64,000 bases of DNA from Pelagimonas sp. (GCA_025210455.1 JAOARQ010000047.1:62001-126000); one strand, 5' to 3'. Counted from the stretch's first letter, positions 49,567-58,028 are shown. Numbers and translations are program-made. The notes: generated from the sequence alone by a model not told the origin.

Positions 49567-49584
49567 TCCTGGACGACAACACTT

Positions 49585-49610
49585 AACGCCGCCTCTCGGG
49601 GCGGCGTTTT
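49585..49610 (+). terminator. Rho-independent terminator of the giant-protein gene
   Basis: AACGCCGCC pairs with GGCGGCGTT (perfect 9-bp stem, 6-base loop), followed by TTTT, 19 bases past the stop codon. It separates the giant gene from the convergent HTH gene. Confidence 0.85.
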
Positions 49611-49618
49611 CATTGGGA

Positions 49619-50218
49619 TCAGGAATATTCAAATACGGCTTTGGGGTCAGGTCTGGCGGCGCATTCTTCGTCGCTTAGAACGCGTCCAGTAAGATGGATT
49701 AACCCACAGCTGAGAAAATTCAGGTGTAAATCCATCCCGGTCTGGATCAGCCCAAGGGGGGTCTGATCGCGTGAGACAGGTGACCACCACGACAGGGAGG
49801 CATTGCCCGCCTGCACGGCCTGCTGCATTTCCGGTTGGATTTCCTGAAAGAAACGTTTGGCCTGCCCCCGCAGCAGCGGCACCACCGAAAACCCGATCAC
49901 TGCCCGTAGCAGCACATTCTTTGACAGGGCGCCATGGCTGGCTTTGACCGCCATGAAATCCGTCCCATGCAGCAGCCCGGCAAAGCCCTGTTCTTCATCA
50001 AAACTGCTTAGTAGATGCGGATCGGTCATGGCCAGTACATAAGACAGGCGGCGGTTCACATGGCGGCTGACCCCTGCAATCGCAGGTTGCTTGGTTTTCT
50101 TGCGCTCCCAACGGCTTAGGGTTGCCACTGAGACTTTCAGTTCATCCGCCAAATCCACCTGCGTCCACCCAAAGGTTTCACGGATCTGGCCCAAAGAAAG
50201 ATCTGATGTTCCGCTCAT
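49619..50218 (-). CDS. XRE-type HTH protein of unknown role
   Basis: The 199-residue protein has an N-terminal HTH (LSLGQIRETFGWTQVDLADE, then LKVSVATLSRWERKK, about residues 8-42). The remaining 150 residues carry no domain I recognise; they include a hydrophobic stretch (LLRAVIGFSVVPLLRG) and a Cys/Leu-rich part near the end. The HTH is like those recognising conjugative or plasmid operators. It is convergent with the giant gene and alone on its strand here, with the start 573 bases from the next gene. It may regulate neighbouring promoters; this is a guess. Confidence 0.75.
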   Translation of the reverse strand: MSGTSDLSLGQIRETFGWTQVDLADELKVSVATLSRWERKKTKQPAIAGVSRHVNRRLSYVLAMTDPHLLSSFDEEQGFAGLLHGTDFMAVKASHGALSKNVLLRAVIGFSVVPLLRGQAKRFFQEIQPEMQQAVQAGNASLSWWSPVSRDQTPLGLIQTGMDLHLNFLSCGLIHLTGRVLSDEECAARPDPKAVFEYS

Positions 50219-50274
50219 GTTCCAAAGGTGACTGGTTAATGAATAGTCGGTGTTGTTCCGGTAAACTGCGTAAT

Positions 50275-50520
50275 CGGCTAGCTAAGATGATGCAAGCCTC
50301 GAGCAGGATGATCTCGAAATGAGACGGGATGTCCTGTTGGCATGTGCGGTGAGCAAGCAGACCATCCCCGTGAATGAGGGGCGCAGGTGTGAAAGGCATG
50401 TATCTTGATGTCGATCCGGTTGTGCACGAACAAAGGGAGGAGGAGCACGGCCCTGTCTATCGGTCGTGTTTTGCCCGGAATGCTTCGGACAGAGGGAGAC
50501 CCGGAAACGGGCTGATCTCA
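50275..50520 (+). ncRNA. Candidate structured RNA, possibly a truncated group II intron domain I
   Basis: In this gene-free stretch the plus strand folds into several local hairpins: CAGGA/TCCTG (50304-50336) enclosing TCTC-GAAAT-GAGA, CCCC/GGGG (50366-50381), and a GNRA hairpin CCCG-GAAA-CGGG (50500-50511). The wording, such as AAGATGATGCAAGCC, GTGTGAAAGGCATG and CGGTTGTGCACGAAC, reminds me of group II intron 5' regions, but no domain V and no intron-encoded protein are seen. It may be an intron remnant or an independent small RNA ending at the terminator that follows. Confidence 0.4.
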
Positions 50521-50567
50521 CCCCCTGATCCAAGAGAAGTGAGTGACTCTCGGATCAGGGGGGTCTT
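50521..50567 (+). terminator. Strong rho-independent terminator in a gene-free region
   Basis: CCCCCTGATCC and GGATCAGGGGG form a perfect 11-bp stem, with a smaller AGAG/CTCT stem inside the loop, followed by GTCTTTT. No protein gene precedes it on the plus strand within 950 bases except the already terminated giant gene, implying a non-coding transcript. Confidence 0.75.
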
Positions 50568-50791
50568 TTGACGGAAGACAGATCACCGAAACGCCACCGG
50601 TTCTCTGGTTCAATAGCTCTAACGCGCGATCTACGTCCGGGCGCATCTTTCGGGTTTGCGCATAGGGCTTTGGGCTGAATATTATGTATTGTCATTTCGC
50701 GCATGCGATCAGCATCACAGACTCGATCTGTCAACAGTACTCGAGTTTAGGGAAATTGCCCCTGATACGCCGTTTCAGATTGATTGCGAAC
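50568..50791. other. Gene-free stretch, nothing recognised
   Basis: 224 bases between the terminator and the end of the AraC-type gene. I see no credible reading frame, tRNA or clear repeat. Confidence 0.6.
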
Positions 50792-51781
50792 CTAGAGGAC
50801 GCCTCGCTCCGCATGAGGGGATGTTCCGAAATGCTTTCGGTAAAGTTTTGAAAAATGGCTTGAGGATGTGAAACCGCAAGCAACGGCCACATCAATCACG
50901 CGCAGCTGAGTCTGTTGCAGTAACAGGCGGGCCCGGTCAAGGCGAAGAACCGTCATATAGGTCTTTGGGCTGGTGTTGAGATAGCGTTGGAAAAGGCGTT
51001 CCAGTTGCCGTGTGGACAGCCCAACCTCTTGTGCGATGCAGCTGGGTGAAAGCGGCTCATCAAGATTGATTTGCATAAGTTCGATTGCCTGCCCCAGTTT
51101 TTTGTGCCGGGTGCCAAAACGGCACAGGTCGCTTCTGGTCTGCCGGTCGCCGCTCGAACGGACAGAGGCATAGAGCAGTTGATCCGCCACATGGGAAGCC
51201 ACTTCGCCCCCGCGTTTGCGCGTGATCAGGGCGGAAAACAGATCAAGTGTGGCCGCCCCTCCGCCGCTGGATGCTATTGTGCCTTCCTCTTCGTAAACGG
51301 AACAGACCGCTTCGAGATTGGGGAATAATTCGGCCAGTACAGGCTGCAGCTTCCAATGCGTGCTCATGCGGTGGTCTTGCGCCAATCCGGTTTGTGCCAG
51401 CAACGCCGCGCCGCCGCCGAGCGCGCATAGCTGTGCTCCAAACCGGGTTGCGCGGCGCAGCCAGGACATCAGGTTGGGCGACGCCGGTTGTTTCTCGGCC
51501 AGCGGGGCACAGATCACCATGCAATCACCCCTGCGAGCCTCTGGCAATCTGTTTTCAACGGCAACCGTCATTCCCGAAGATGACGTAACAGCCCCGCCGT
51601 TTTCACTGACGATCTGCCAGGTAAAGCCCTGCTGACCAAGGACAGTGTTGGCCGCCTCAAGAGACTCAAGACCCGCACCAAGGTCCAGCGAAGAAAAACC
51701 GGGCAGCAGAACGAAAATAAATCGATCCACTTTAACCAGTTCGGCCGAAGCCGAGTCGATGCCTATTTCGGGATGTCCCAT
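50792..51781 (-). CDS. GATase1-domain AraC-family regulator (GbdR/GlxA-like)
   Basis: The 329-residue protein has an N-terminal DJ-1/PfpI-like domain (FIFVLLPGFSSLDLGAGLES, GAQLCALGGGAALLAQTGL, about residues 20-190). A C-terminal AraC double HTH follows (LSPSCIAQEVGLSTRQLERL, then VAVACGFTSSSHFSKLYRKH, about 240-325). This architecture is that of GbdR, the regulator of glycine betaine and dimethylglycine catabolism in Pseudomonas, and of CdhR and ArgR relatives. It is 15 bases downstream of a DMGDH-like gene on the same strand, fitting such a role. The inducer is not shown by the sequence. Confidence 0.88.
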   Translation of the reverse strand: MGHPEIGIDSASAELVKVDRFIFVLLPGFSSLDLGAGLESLEAANTVLGQQGFTWQIVSENGGAVTSSSGMTVAVENRLPEARRGDCMVICAPLAEKQPASPNLMSWLRRATRFGAQLCALGGGAALLAQTGLAQDHRMSTHWKLQPVLAELFPNLEAVCSVYEEEGTIASSGGGAATLDLFSALITRKRGGEVASHVADQLLYASVRSSGDRQTRSDLCRFGTRHKKLGQAIELMQINLDEPLSPSCIAQEVGLSTRQLERLFQRYLNTSPKTYMTVLRLDRARLLLQQTQLRVIDVAVACGFTSSSHFSKLYRKHFGTSPHAERGVL

Positions 51782-51796
51782 GGGGCGAACTCTGGA

Positions 51797-54265
51797 TCAG
51801 CAGCGCATGTTTGCGCCGTTGGGGTCATAGATCGGAGCGCCTAGCACCTCGGCGTCGTACATTTCCCCCAGAATTTCAACCTGCAGTGCCGTACCCGGTG
51901 CGGCGTTTTCGGATGTGACGTATCCCATGGCCATCGATCGCCCTGCGCGGTGGCCATAGCCGCCCGAACTGACATAGCCCACCGCCTCGCCATCTTTCAG
52001 GATCGCTTCGTCGTTGGACACATCAATTCCGTCTACGTCAATAGTCATGGTGACAAGCTTCTGCTTTGGGCCAGCGTCGCGAATGGCTTGCGTGGCAGCC
52101 TTTCCGACGAAATCCTTCTTCCAGTTGATGAAGACATCCATGCCGCTTTCCACCGCGTCGAAATCGGGACGGAATTCCAGCGTCCAGACGCCCCAACCCT
52201 TTTCAAGACGCATCGACATAAGCGCCCGCGCACCGTACCAGCGATAGCCCAGATCGGCGCCTGCTTCCTCGATTGCTTCGGCAAGTCGGAGCAGATACTG
52301 CGGCTTACAGTAGATTTCATAGCCCATTTCGCCAGAAAAACTGATCCGGTTCAGGATCACTGGCACACCGCCTACGAAAGTTTGACGCAGATCGCGGAAC
52401 TTGAAAGCCTCAGCACTCAGATCGTCGCGGGTGATCCGCGCCAGCAACTCGCGTGATTTCGGCCCGGAAAGCGCGATCCCATGCCAGTCGTCGCTCACAT
52501 TGGCATAAGTGACATTATCGGGCAGGTCTTTCTGGAACCACCGGCTGTGAGCCTCTTGCATCGTGCCAGAGCCAAAGAGCATGAAATGATCCTCAGCAAG
52601 GCATGCAACGGTCAGATCTCCATAAAGCTTGCCTTTTGGCGTCAGCATTGGTGTCAGGGTCAGGCGACCGGGCTTTGGAACATATCCAGCCAGCGTCCGG
52701 TCAAGGTAGGCGCGGGCGCCAGCGCCTTTGAACTCGTGTTTGGCGAAGTTGGCGATCTCGATTCCACCCACGGCAGTCTGCACGGCTTCGACTTCGCGTT
52801 TGACATAATCGAACGAGCGGTTGCGTTCGAATGTCGGACCTTCATGAGCATCCTCTGGCCCATCCGCAAACCATTGCGCATTCTCAAGGCCAAAACTCTG
52901 GTTCATCAATGCGCCCCTGGCGACCAGACGATCATAAAGGGCTGTTGTCTTCTGCATACGCCCCTTTGGCAGCGTCTCATTGGGGAAGGTCATCACAAAC
53001 CGGCGTTCGTAGTTCTCGGATGACTTGATTGTGCCCCAGTCGGGTGTGGCAAATTCACCAAAACGCGCAACGTCCATGGCCCAGACATCGATTGAGGGCT
53101 CTCCGTCGATCATCCATTCTGCCATTGTCAGGCCAACCCCACCGCCCTGGCAGAAGCCCGCCATGACGCCCACCGCGACCCAATAATTCTTCATTCCCGG
53201 CACCGGGCCGATCATCGGGTTGCCGTCCGGGCCAAATGTGAAGGGCCCGTTGATCATGTCTTTGATGCCAGCTTCGCCAATAGCGGGGATGCGCTCAAAG
53301 GACATTTCGAGACGATCCGCGATGCGGTCCAGATCGGGCTGCAACAGCTCGTGACCAAAGTCCCATGGGGTGCCGCCAACTTTCCAGGGCGTCGATTTTG
53401 GCTCGTAGGTGCCCAAGAGCATGCCCTGGCGCTCCTGCCGGAAATAGATGTTCGCCTCATAGTCAATACCCGCGGGCAGGCGGCCTGCTTCACCCATGCT
53501 GTCCATGCGGTCAGCAATAAGTGGGATTTTATCCGTGATCAGATAGTGATGTTCCATCGGCTGCACAGGAAGATGGATACCCGTCATGTGTCCGACTTCT
53601 CGCGCCCAGAGGCCACCGCAATTGACAATCTGCTCCGCGTTGATCTGGCCCTTTGGTGTGGTCAGATCCCAGCTGCCATCGGCGCGCTGGCTGATCGCTG
53701 TCACACCGCAATGGGTGAAATATTGCGCCCCATGAACACGCGCCGATTTAGCAAAAGCATAGGTTGCGCCCGACGGGTCCAGATCGCCATCCTGATCATC
53801 CCAAAGCGCCGCGTGGTAATGTTTGGGATCAATCAGCGGGTGCCGCTCGGCCAGTTCCCTGGGGGAAATGAATTCCTGATTAAGCCCCATATAGCGCGCT
53901 TTAGAGCGCTCGCGTTTAAGGTAGTCATACCATTCTTTGGTCGAGGCGGCATAAAAACCACCCGTAATGTGAAGCCCGACGGAATGGCCTGATGTCTCTT
54001 CGATCTCTTTGTAAAGGTTGATTGTGTAGCTTTGCAGGCGGCTGATGTTAGGGTCTGAACTGATCGTGTGGATCTGCCCCGCCGCATGCCAGCTGGAGCC
54101 CGAGGTGAGCTCGTCGCGCTCCAGTAGCACCACGTCCTTCCAGCCGAACTTGGCGAGATGGAACAGGATAGAACAGCCGACAACCCCGCCACCAATCACA
54201 ACGACCTTGGCGTGCGACGGGAGTTTCTTGTCGGTCGAGGTTTCGTCTTTCTGTATCTCGGGCAT
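51797..54265 (-). CDS. Dimethylglycine/sarcosine-dehydrogenase-like flavoprotein (DAO + GcvT domains)
   Basis: The 822-residue enzyme has a D-amino-acid-oxidase-type FAD domain (VVVIGGGVVGCSILFHLA, about residues 20-40) and C-terminal folate-binding GcvT domains (about 420-822; GIALSGPKSRELLARI, SFSGEMGYEIY, GHRAGRSMAMGYV). His60 in SGSSWHAAGQ aligns with the histidine that binds FAD covalently in DMGDH and sarcosine dehydrogenase. Members oxidatively demethylate N-methylated glycines and pass formaldehyde to tetrahydrofolate. The exact substrate is uncertain. SD AAAGGAC precedes ATG 54265, 11 bases after the enolase-family gene. It follows mttB and the enolase-family gene and precedes the regulator in one apparent operon. 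Confidence 0.9.
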   Translation of the reverse strand: MPEIQKDETSTDKKLPSHAKVVVIGGGVVGCSILFHLAKFGWKDVVLLERDELTSGSSWHAAGQIHTISSDPNISRLQSYTINLYKEIEETSGHSVGLHITGGFYAASTKEWYDYLKRERSKARYMGLNQEFISPRELAERHPLIDPKHYHAALWDDQDGDLDPSGATYAFAKSARVHGAQYFTHCGVTAISQRADGSWDLTTPKGQINAEQIVNCGGLWAREVGHMTGIHLPVQPMEHHYLITDKIPLIADRMDSMGEAGRLPAGIDYEANIYFRQERQGMLLGTYEPKSTPWKVGGTPWDFGHELLQPDLDRIADRLEMSFERIPAIGEAGIKDMINGPFTFGPDGNPMIGPVPGMKNYWVAVGVMAGFCQGGGVGLTMAEWMIDGEPSIDVWAMDVARFGEFATPDWGTIKSSENYERRFVMTFPNETLPKGRMQKTTALYDRLVARGALMNQSFGLENAQWFADGPEDAHEGPTFERNRSFDYVKREVEAVQTAVGGIEIANFAKHEFKGAGARAYLDRTLAGYVPKPGRLTLTPMLTPKGKLYGDLTVACLAEDHFMLFGSGTMQEAHSRWFQKDLPDNVTYANVSDDWHGIALSGPKSRELLARITRDDLSAEAFKFRDLRQTFVGGVPVILNRISFSGEMGYEIYCKPQYLLRLAEAIEEAGADLGYRWYGARALMSMRLEKGWGVWTLEFRPDFDAVESGMDVFINWKKDFVGKAATQAIRDAGPKQKLVTMTIDVDGIDVSNDEAILKDGEAVGYVSSGGYGHRAGRSMAMGYVTSENAAPGTALQVEILGEMYDAEVLGAPIYDPNGANMRC

Positions 54266-54276
54266 GGGTTCGTCCT

Positions 54277-55452
54277 TTAGTTGAGCGGCAGCCGACGGAA
54301 ACGGCCGGGCATTGCTGGGTCATAGAAGTGGTCGAGCGGTCCGTTCTCGACAAGGTGGTTGTGCCAATGGGAAAGGGCGTCACGATCAAGGGTCACGCCC
54401 AGTCCGGGGCCTTCAGGAACGTTGATCACATCATTTTTCTGCCGGAACGGGCCGCCTTCGATGACATCACCGATCTGCCAGCGGAACAGCGATTGTGATG
54501 GCTCAGAAATCCAGGGCATGGCTGCGGACATATGCAGATAGCCGGCGGTAGCGATGCCCGCATCGCCGGAATAGCACCAGAATCCCACGCCCATTGCTTC
54601 GCAGGCGCCAATAAAGCGCACTGCACGCGCGATACCGCCCAGAACTGCAAAATTTGTCACGATATAATCCGGCCCGCCCACCGCAACCGCCTTGCGGATG
54701 TCTGGCACATGGGTGGAAATCGGAATGGTAAAGTGACGGCGCAGCTCTGCCATCTCTTCGAAGGTGGCAACCGGATCTTCGTAGTTGCGAATATTATAGG
54801 GCTCGATCTCGCGGAACAGACGGAAGGCGGTCGGCAGCGAATATTGCATATTGCTATCCAGCCGGATCATCGCTTTACGGCCCAGCGTGTCACGCAGCGC
54901 TTTGACAGTGTCGATTTCAAGCTCGGGATCCCCAAGGATCAGCTTGCCTTCAAACATGGTTGAGCCATGTTCTTCCGCCATCGCCGCGCAGTAGTCTGCC
55001 ACCTCCTGAGGGGCCATTTCGCCACCGACACGATAGCCGAAGTACTCTGTGAAAGGGATCTCTTTGCGCACCGCGCCCCCAAGCAGGCGATACAGGGGCT
55101 CATTGGCGACCTTCCCGCGCAGATCCCAAAGGGCGATTTCAATTGCACCAAAGGCTTTCACAACGCTACTGTCGTCGGTGTTCTGGACGATCTGCCAGGG
55201 GGGCACACAAAGCGCCTCGCATCCCGCAATGTCGAGCGGGTCGGCCCCTATCAGCCGTTCGCCCATCGCGCGGATGCTTTCGAGCACATCAACCGAGGGC
55301 GCCTCGCCGAGGCCGATCAGCCCTTCGTTCGTTTCGACTTCGATGATCGTCTTGGACGTGCCAGGATAGTGCCCGCCCGTCCACCACATCGGCTTTTCCA
55401 GCGGAATATTGACTGGCGTGGCCTTGAGGCCAGTGATCTTAATACCAGGCAT
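54277..55452 (-). CDS. Enolase-superfamily (mandelate racemase/muconate lactonizing type) enzyme
   Basis: The 391-residue protein has the capping domain (PVNIPLEKPMWWTGGHYPGT, EGLIGLGEAPS) and a beta-barrel with metal ligands visible as IRLDSNM and NYEDP. The usual KxK pair at the end of strand 2 reads EGK (FEGKLILG), so one Lys is lost, and the Lys expected before GG in strand 6 reads TNFAVLGG. A late GFWCYSGDAGIATAGYLH segment resembles acid-sugar dehydratases. In Roseobacter relatives, such genes beside demethylation enzymes include betaine racemases/epimerases; that is one possibility, sugar-acid dehydratase another. ATG 55452 is chosen over 55482 by homology and overlaps the mttB stop by 14 bases. 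Confidence 0.85.
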   Translation of the reverse strand: MPGIKITGLKATPVNIPLEKPMWWTGGHYPGTSKTIIEVETNEGLIGLGEAPSVDVLESIRAMGERLIGADPLDIAGCEALCVPPWQIVQNTDDSSVVKAFGAIEIALWDLRGKVANEPLYRLLGGAVRKEIPFTEYFGYRVGGEMAPQEVADYCAAMAEEHGSTMFEGKLILGDPELEIDTVKALRDTLGRKAMIRLDSNMQYSLPTAFRLFREIEPYNIRNYEDPVATFEEMAELRRHFTIPISTHVPDIRKAVAVGGPDYIVTNFAVLGGIARAVRFIGACEAMGVGFWCYSGDAGIATAGYLHMSAAMPWISEPSQSLFRWQIGDVIEGGPFRQKNDVINVPEGPGLGVTLDRDALSHWHNHLVENGPLDHFYDPAMPGRFRRLPLN

Positions 55453-56959
55453 CGGGCAACTCTTTTTTTCGTTTGGCAACATATGCCGTGAGTTCGTCTT
55501 TCAGGGCACTGTCAATAGGGGGTGCTTCATAGGTCGCCAGCATGTCTTTCACACGTGTGTGCGCGCGCATGCGCATATCCTGTGACCCGGCCTCTTCCCA
55601 ACTTTCCACATTCTCGCTGTCGCTTAGTTTTGGTTCGTAGAACGCGTCTTGATAGTGGCGCATGGTGTGCGCACAGCCAAGAAAATGGCCACCGGGTTCG
55701 ACTTCGCCATAGGCATCACGCGCCAGCCCCTCATCTGAGGAATCCAGTCCCTGGCTCAGCACCTTTTGGTAGCTCCCCAGTCGATCTGCATCCATGATCA
55801 GCTTTTCAAAGCCTGTGCACAGGCCGCCCTCAAGCCACCCTGCCGAGTGCAGCACAAAGTTTGCACCTGCCAACATGGTTGAATGCATCGAATCCGCGCT
55901 TTCATAGGCCGCTTGCGCATCTTCGATCTTCGACGCAGTCAGCGACCCACCACAGCGCAGTGGCAGGCCCGCGCGCCGTGCGAGCTGGCCAATGACATAG
56001 TTCGAGATCACCGGCTCTGGCATCCCGAAGGTTGGCGCACCAGATTTTAGCGACATCGAAGACAGGAAGTTCCCCAGGACGAAAGGCGCGCCGGGACGCA
56101 GCAGTTGCACATAGGCGCAAACCATCATCGCCTCGGCCATCGCCTGCGCAACCGAGGCTGCCGTCGTTACTGGCCCCATCGCACCGCTCAGGATAAATGG
56201 CACAACGATCAGACCCTGACCACGTGAGGAATAAACGCGGGCGGTCTCGGTGACCACTTTATCCACGAGCAGGGGCGAGTTGGTGTTCACATTGCCCATG
56301 ATGACGCAGTTTTCAGCCATAACATCGGCACCAAAGACGATCTCGGCCATATCGACACTGTCCTGTGCCCGGCTCATCTCGGTGATGGCGCCAAGGTGCG
56401 GCTTATCCGAGAGTGTCATATGGGCAAACAGCATATCAAGGTGCCGTTTGCTGACTGGGACGTCACAAGGTTCGCAGGTCACAAATCCGCCGTGATGCAG
56501 GTTTGGGTGCAGGTAGCTCAGGCGCACAAGATCCTCAAAGGCCTTCATGTCGCCATAGCGTCTGCCGCCTTCCAGATCGCGCACAAAAGGCGCGCCGTAA
56601 ATCGGTGCAAAGACCTGATTTGTGCCGCCAATAGTCACCGACCGTTCAGGGTTGCGGGCCAACTGGGCGAATTCGCGAGGGGCCTTGGCGCACAACGCGC
56701 GGATCCAATCCGCAGGGGCGCGCACAATATCACCTTCGATGGTGGCCCCTTCGCGTTTCCACAGCTCCAGCGCATCAGGGTCATCCCGGAAGGCGATGCC
56801 AACATCCTGCAATATCCAGTCGACCTGACCTTCCAACCGAAGAAGCTGTTCTTCGTCAAGCACATCAAAGTGGGGGATCGTGCGACGGATATAGGGCGAC
56901 GCTGGTGCACCTTTTGGTGCCGCGTCACGTGATCTGGATGTGCGTGCCCGACGCGCCAT
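55439..56959 (-). CDS. MttB-family methyltransferase without pyrrolysine (first copy)
   Basis: The 506-residue protein is of the trimethylamine:corrinoid methyltransferase (MttB/COG5598) family: SVTIGGTNQVFAPIYGAPFV, DLEGGRRYGDMKAFEDLVRL, GGFVTCEPCDVPV, FGMPEPVISNYVIGQLARRAGLPLRCG in two adjoining blocks, and PGGHFLGCAHTMRHY. No in-frame amber codon interrupts it, so it is a non-pyrrolysine homologue like MtgB (glycine betaine), whose substrates are quaternary amines. No corrinoid protein or RamA-like activator is present in the window. GGAGG precedes ATG 56959 by six bases. It begins an operon with the enolase-family, DMGDH-like and AraC genes. The true reaction is unknown. Confidence 0.88.
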   Translation of the reverse strand: MARRARTSRSRDAAPKGAPASPYIRRTIPHFDVLDEEQLLRLEGQVDWILQDVGIAFRDDPDALELWKREGATIEGDIVRAPADWIRALCAKAPREFAQLARNPERSVTIGGTNQVFAPIYGAPFVRDLEGGRRYGDMKAFEDLVRLSYLHPNLHHGGFVTCEPCDVPVSKRHLDMLFAHMTLSDKPHLGAITEMSRAQDSVDMAEIVFGADVMAENCVIMGNVNTNSPLLVDKVVTETARVYSSRGQGLIVVPFILSGAMGPVTTAASVAQAMAEAMMVCAYVQLLRPGAPFVLGNFLSSMSLKSGAPTFGMPEPVISNYVIGQLARRAGLPLRCGGSLTASKIEDAQAAYESADSMHSTMLAGANFVLHSAGWLEGGLCTGFEKLIMDADRLGSYQKVLSQGLDSSDEGLARDAYGEVEPGGHFLGCAHTMRHYQDAFYEPKLSDSENVESWEEAGSQDMRMRAHTRVKDMLATYEAPPIDSALKDELTAYVAKRKKELPDAWY

Positions 56960-57040
56960 TTGATACCTCCATGAATCAGTTGCCGCTAAAATTAATACGC
57001 CAAAGTGCTCTTGTGACGATTGAAAAAGGGAATGATTTGG

Positions 57041-57055
57041 ATAAGAACAGCTTAT
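57041..57055. promoter_or_regulatory. LysR-type T-N11-A box at the LysR start codon
   Basis: ATAAGAACAGCTTAT is a perfect 5-bp inverted repeat with a 5-bp centre and T-N11-A spacing. It overlaps the LysR start codon and lies 82-96 bases upstream of the divergent mttB start, fitting autorepression plus activation of mttB. Confidence 0.55.
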
Positions 57056-57962
57056 GCAAAAACTCTGGTCACAGCTGTCTTCACCCCGTCATCTGGTCTT
57101 TTTCGAGGCCGCTGCCCGCACAGGTTCTTTTACGCTGGCCGCTCAGGAGCTGAACGTTCAGCAGCCAGCAGTCAGCATGACCATCAAACAGCTGGAGGAA
57201 TCGCTTGGCGTTGTGCTGTTTCAACGCAGCCATAGAAAGATTACTCTGACAAATGCAGGAAGCCGTCTGTTTTCCGATGTGACACGTGCGTTTGAAACAC
57301 TGGCGCAATCCGCTGACGCGATTCAGCAGTTCACTAGCAATGATCATGTAACCTTCAGCGCATCGACAGCCTTCAACAACTACTGGATGCTACCGCGTGT
57401 CCGGCAATTTCAGAGCAAGCACCCGGATATTGACCTCCGTCTGCAATCCAGCAACCGCGAGCCAGACCTGAATGCCGAAACAATCAGCCTGGCCATTCGC
57501 CTGGGCAACGGGGACTGGCCAGATTGTGATTGTGCTCTGATCGCTGAGGAAATGATCTATCCCGTTGCCGCGCCCCGTGTGCTGGCCTCAGCAGTCAACC
57601 TGACAAATGTGGCGATGCTTCTCAGCCAGCGTTTGATACATCTGGAAGAGCCGATCCGCGAACGCCCGTCCTGGCAACATTGGTTCCACGCAATGGGGGT
57701 GAACGATGTGCCGCCAAGCGGCGGGTTGCGGCTGAATGACTATGCGCTTGTGCTGCAGGCGGCCATGGCTGGCGAGGGCTTTGCTTTTGGCTGGCATCAT
57801 CTTGTCGGTCCGCTGGTCAAGCAGGGATTGCTTTTGGCACGGTCGGAATGGGCTTGGAAAACCGGCAGAGGTTTCTACCTTGTCTGGTCCAAAAATCGGC
57901 CATTGATCACCAAGGCAGAGGTGGTGCGCGAATGGGTTCTATCCAATGCACCGACAAGCTGA
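57054..57962 (+). CDS. LysR-family (GcvA-like) transcriptional regulator
   Basis: The 302-residue protein has the winged HTH signature (LVFFEAAARTGSFTLAAQEL, NVQQPAVSMTIKQLEESLG, about residues 14-52) and a substrate-binding domain. The GcvA-like group (ARTGSFTLAA) often controls amine and amino-acid catabolism. It is divergent from the first mttB (94-bp gap) and convergent with the second mttB, so it sits between the two paralogues. A palindromic T-N11-A site overlaps its start codon. Confidence 0.92.
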   Translation: MQKLWSQLSSPRHLVFFEAAARTGSFTLAAQELNVQQPAVSMTIKQLEESLGVVLFQRSHRKITLTNAGSRLFSDVTRAFETLAQSADAIQQFTSNDHVTFSASTAFNNYWMLPRVRQFQSKHPDIDLRLQSSNREPDLNAETISLAIRLGNGDWPDCDCALIAEEMIYPVAAPRVLASAVNLTNVAMLLSQRLIHLEEPIRERPSWQHWFHAMGVNDVPPSGGLRLNDYALVLQAAMAGEGFAFGWHHLVGPLVKQGLLLARSEWAWKTGRGFYLVWSKNRPLITKAEVVREWVLSNAPTS

Positions 57963-58028
57963 GCAATAGAATGCCTGCCCTTGGTCCAGCGTTTTCAAAT
58001 CAACGGCTGTTTTGGACCAAGGTCTGTT

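Noticed and set aside
16705-49566. CRISPR-like or satellite DNA interpretation of the periodic repeats
   Set aside because: The units are in-frame coding repeats (27 bp or longer) that vary in sequence and follow known protein motifs.
14535-49566. Type I secretion genes (ABC exporter, membrane fusion protein, TolC) near the giant gene
   Set aside because: None of the neighbouring frames shows ABC-transporter or HlyD/TolC motifs; the exporter must be encoded outside this window.
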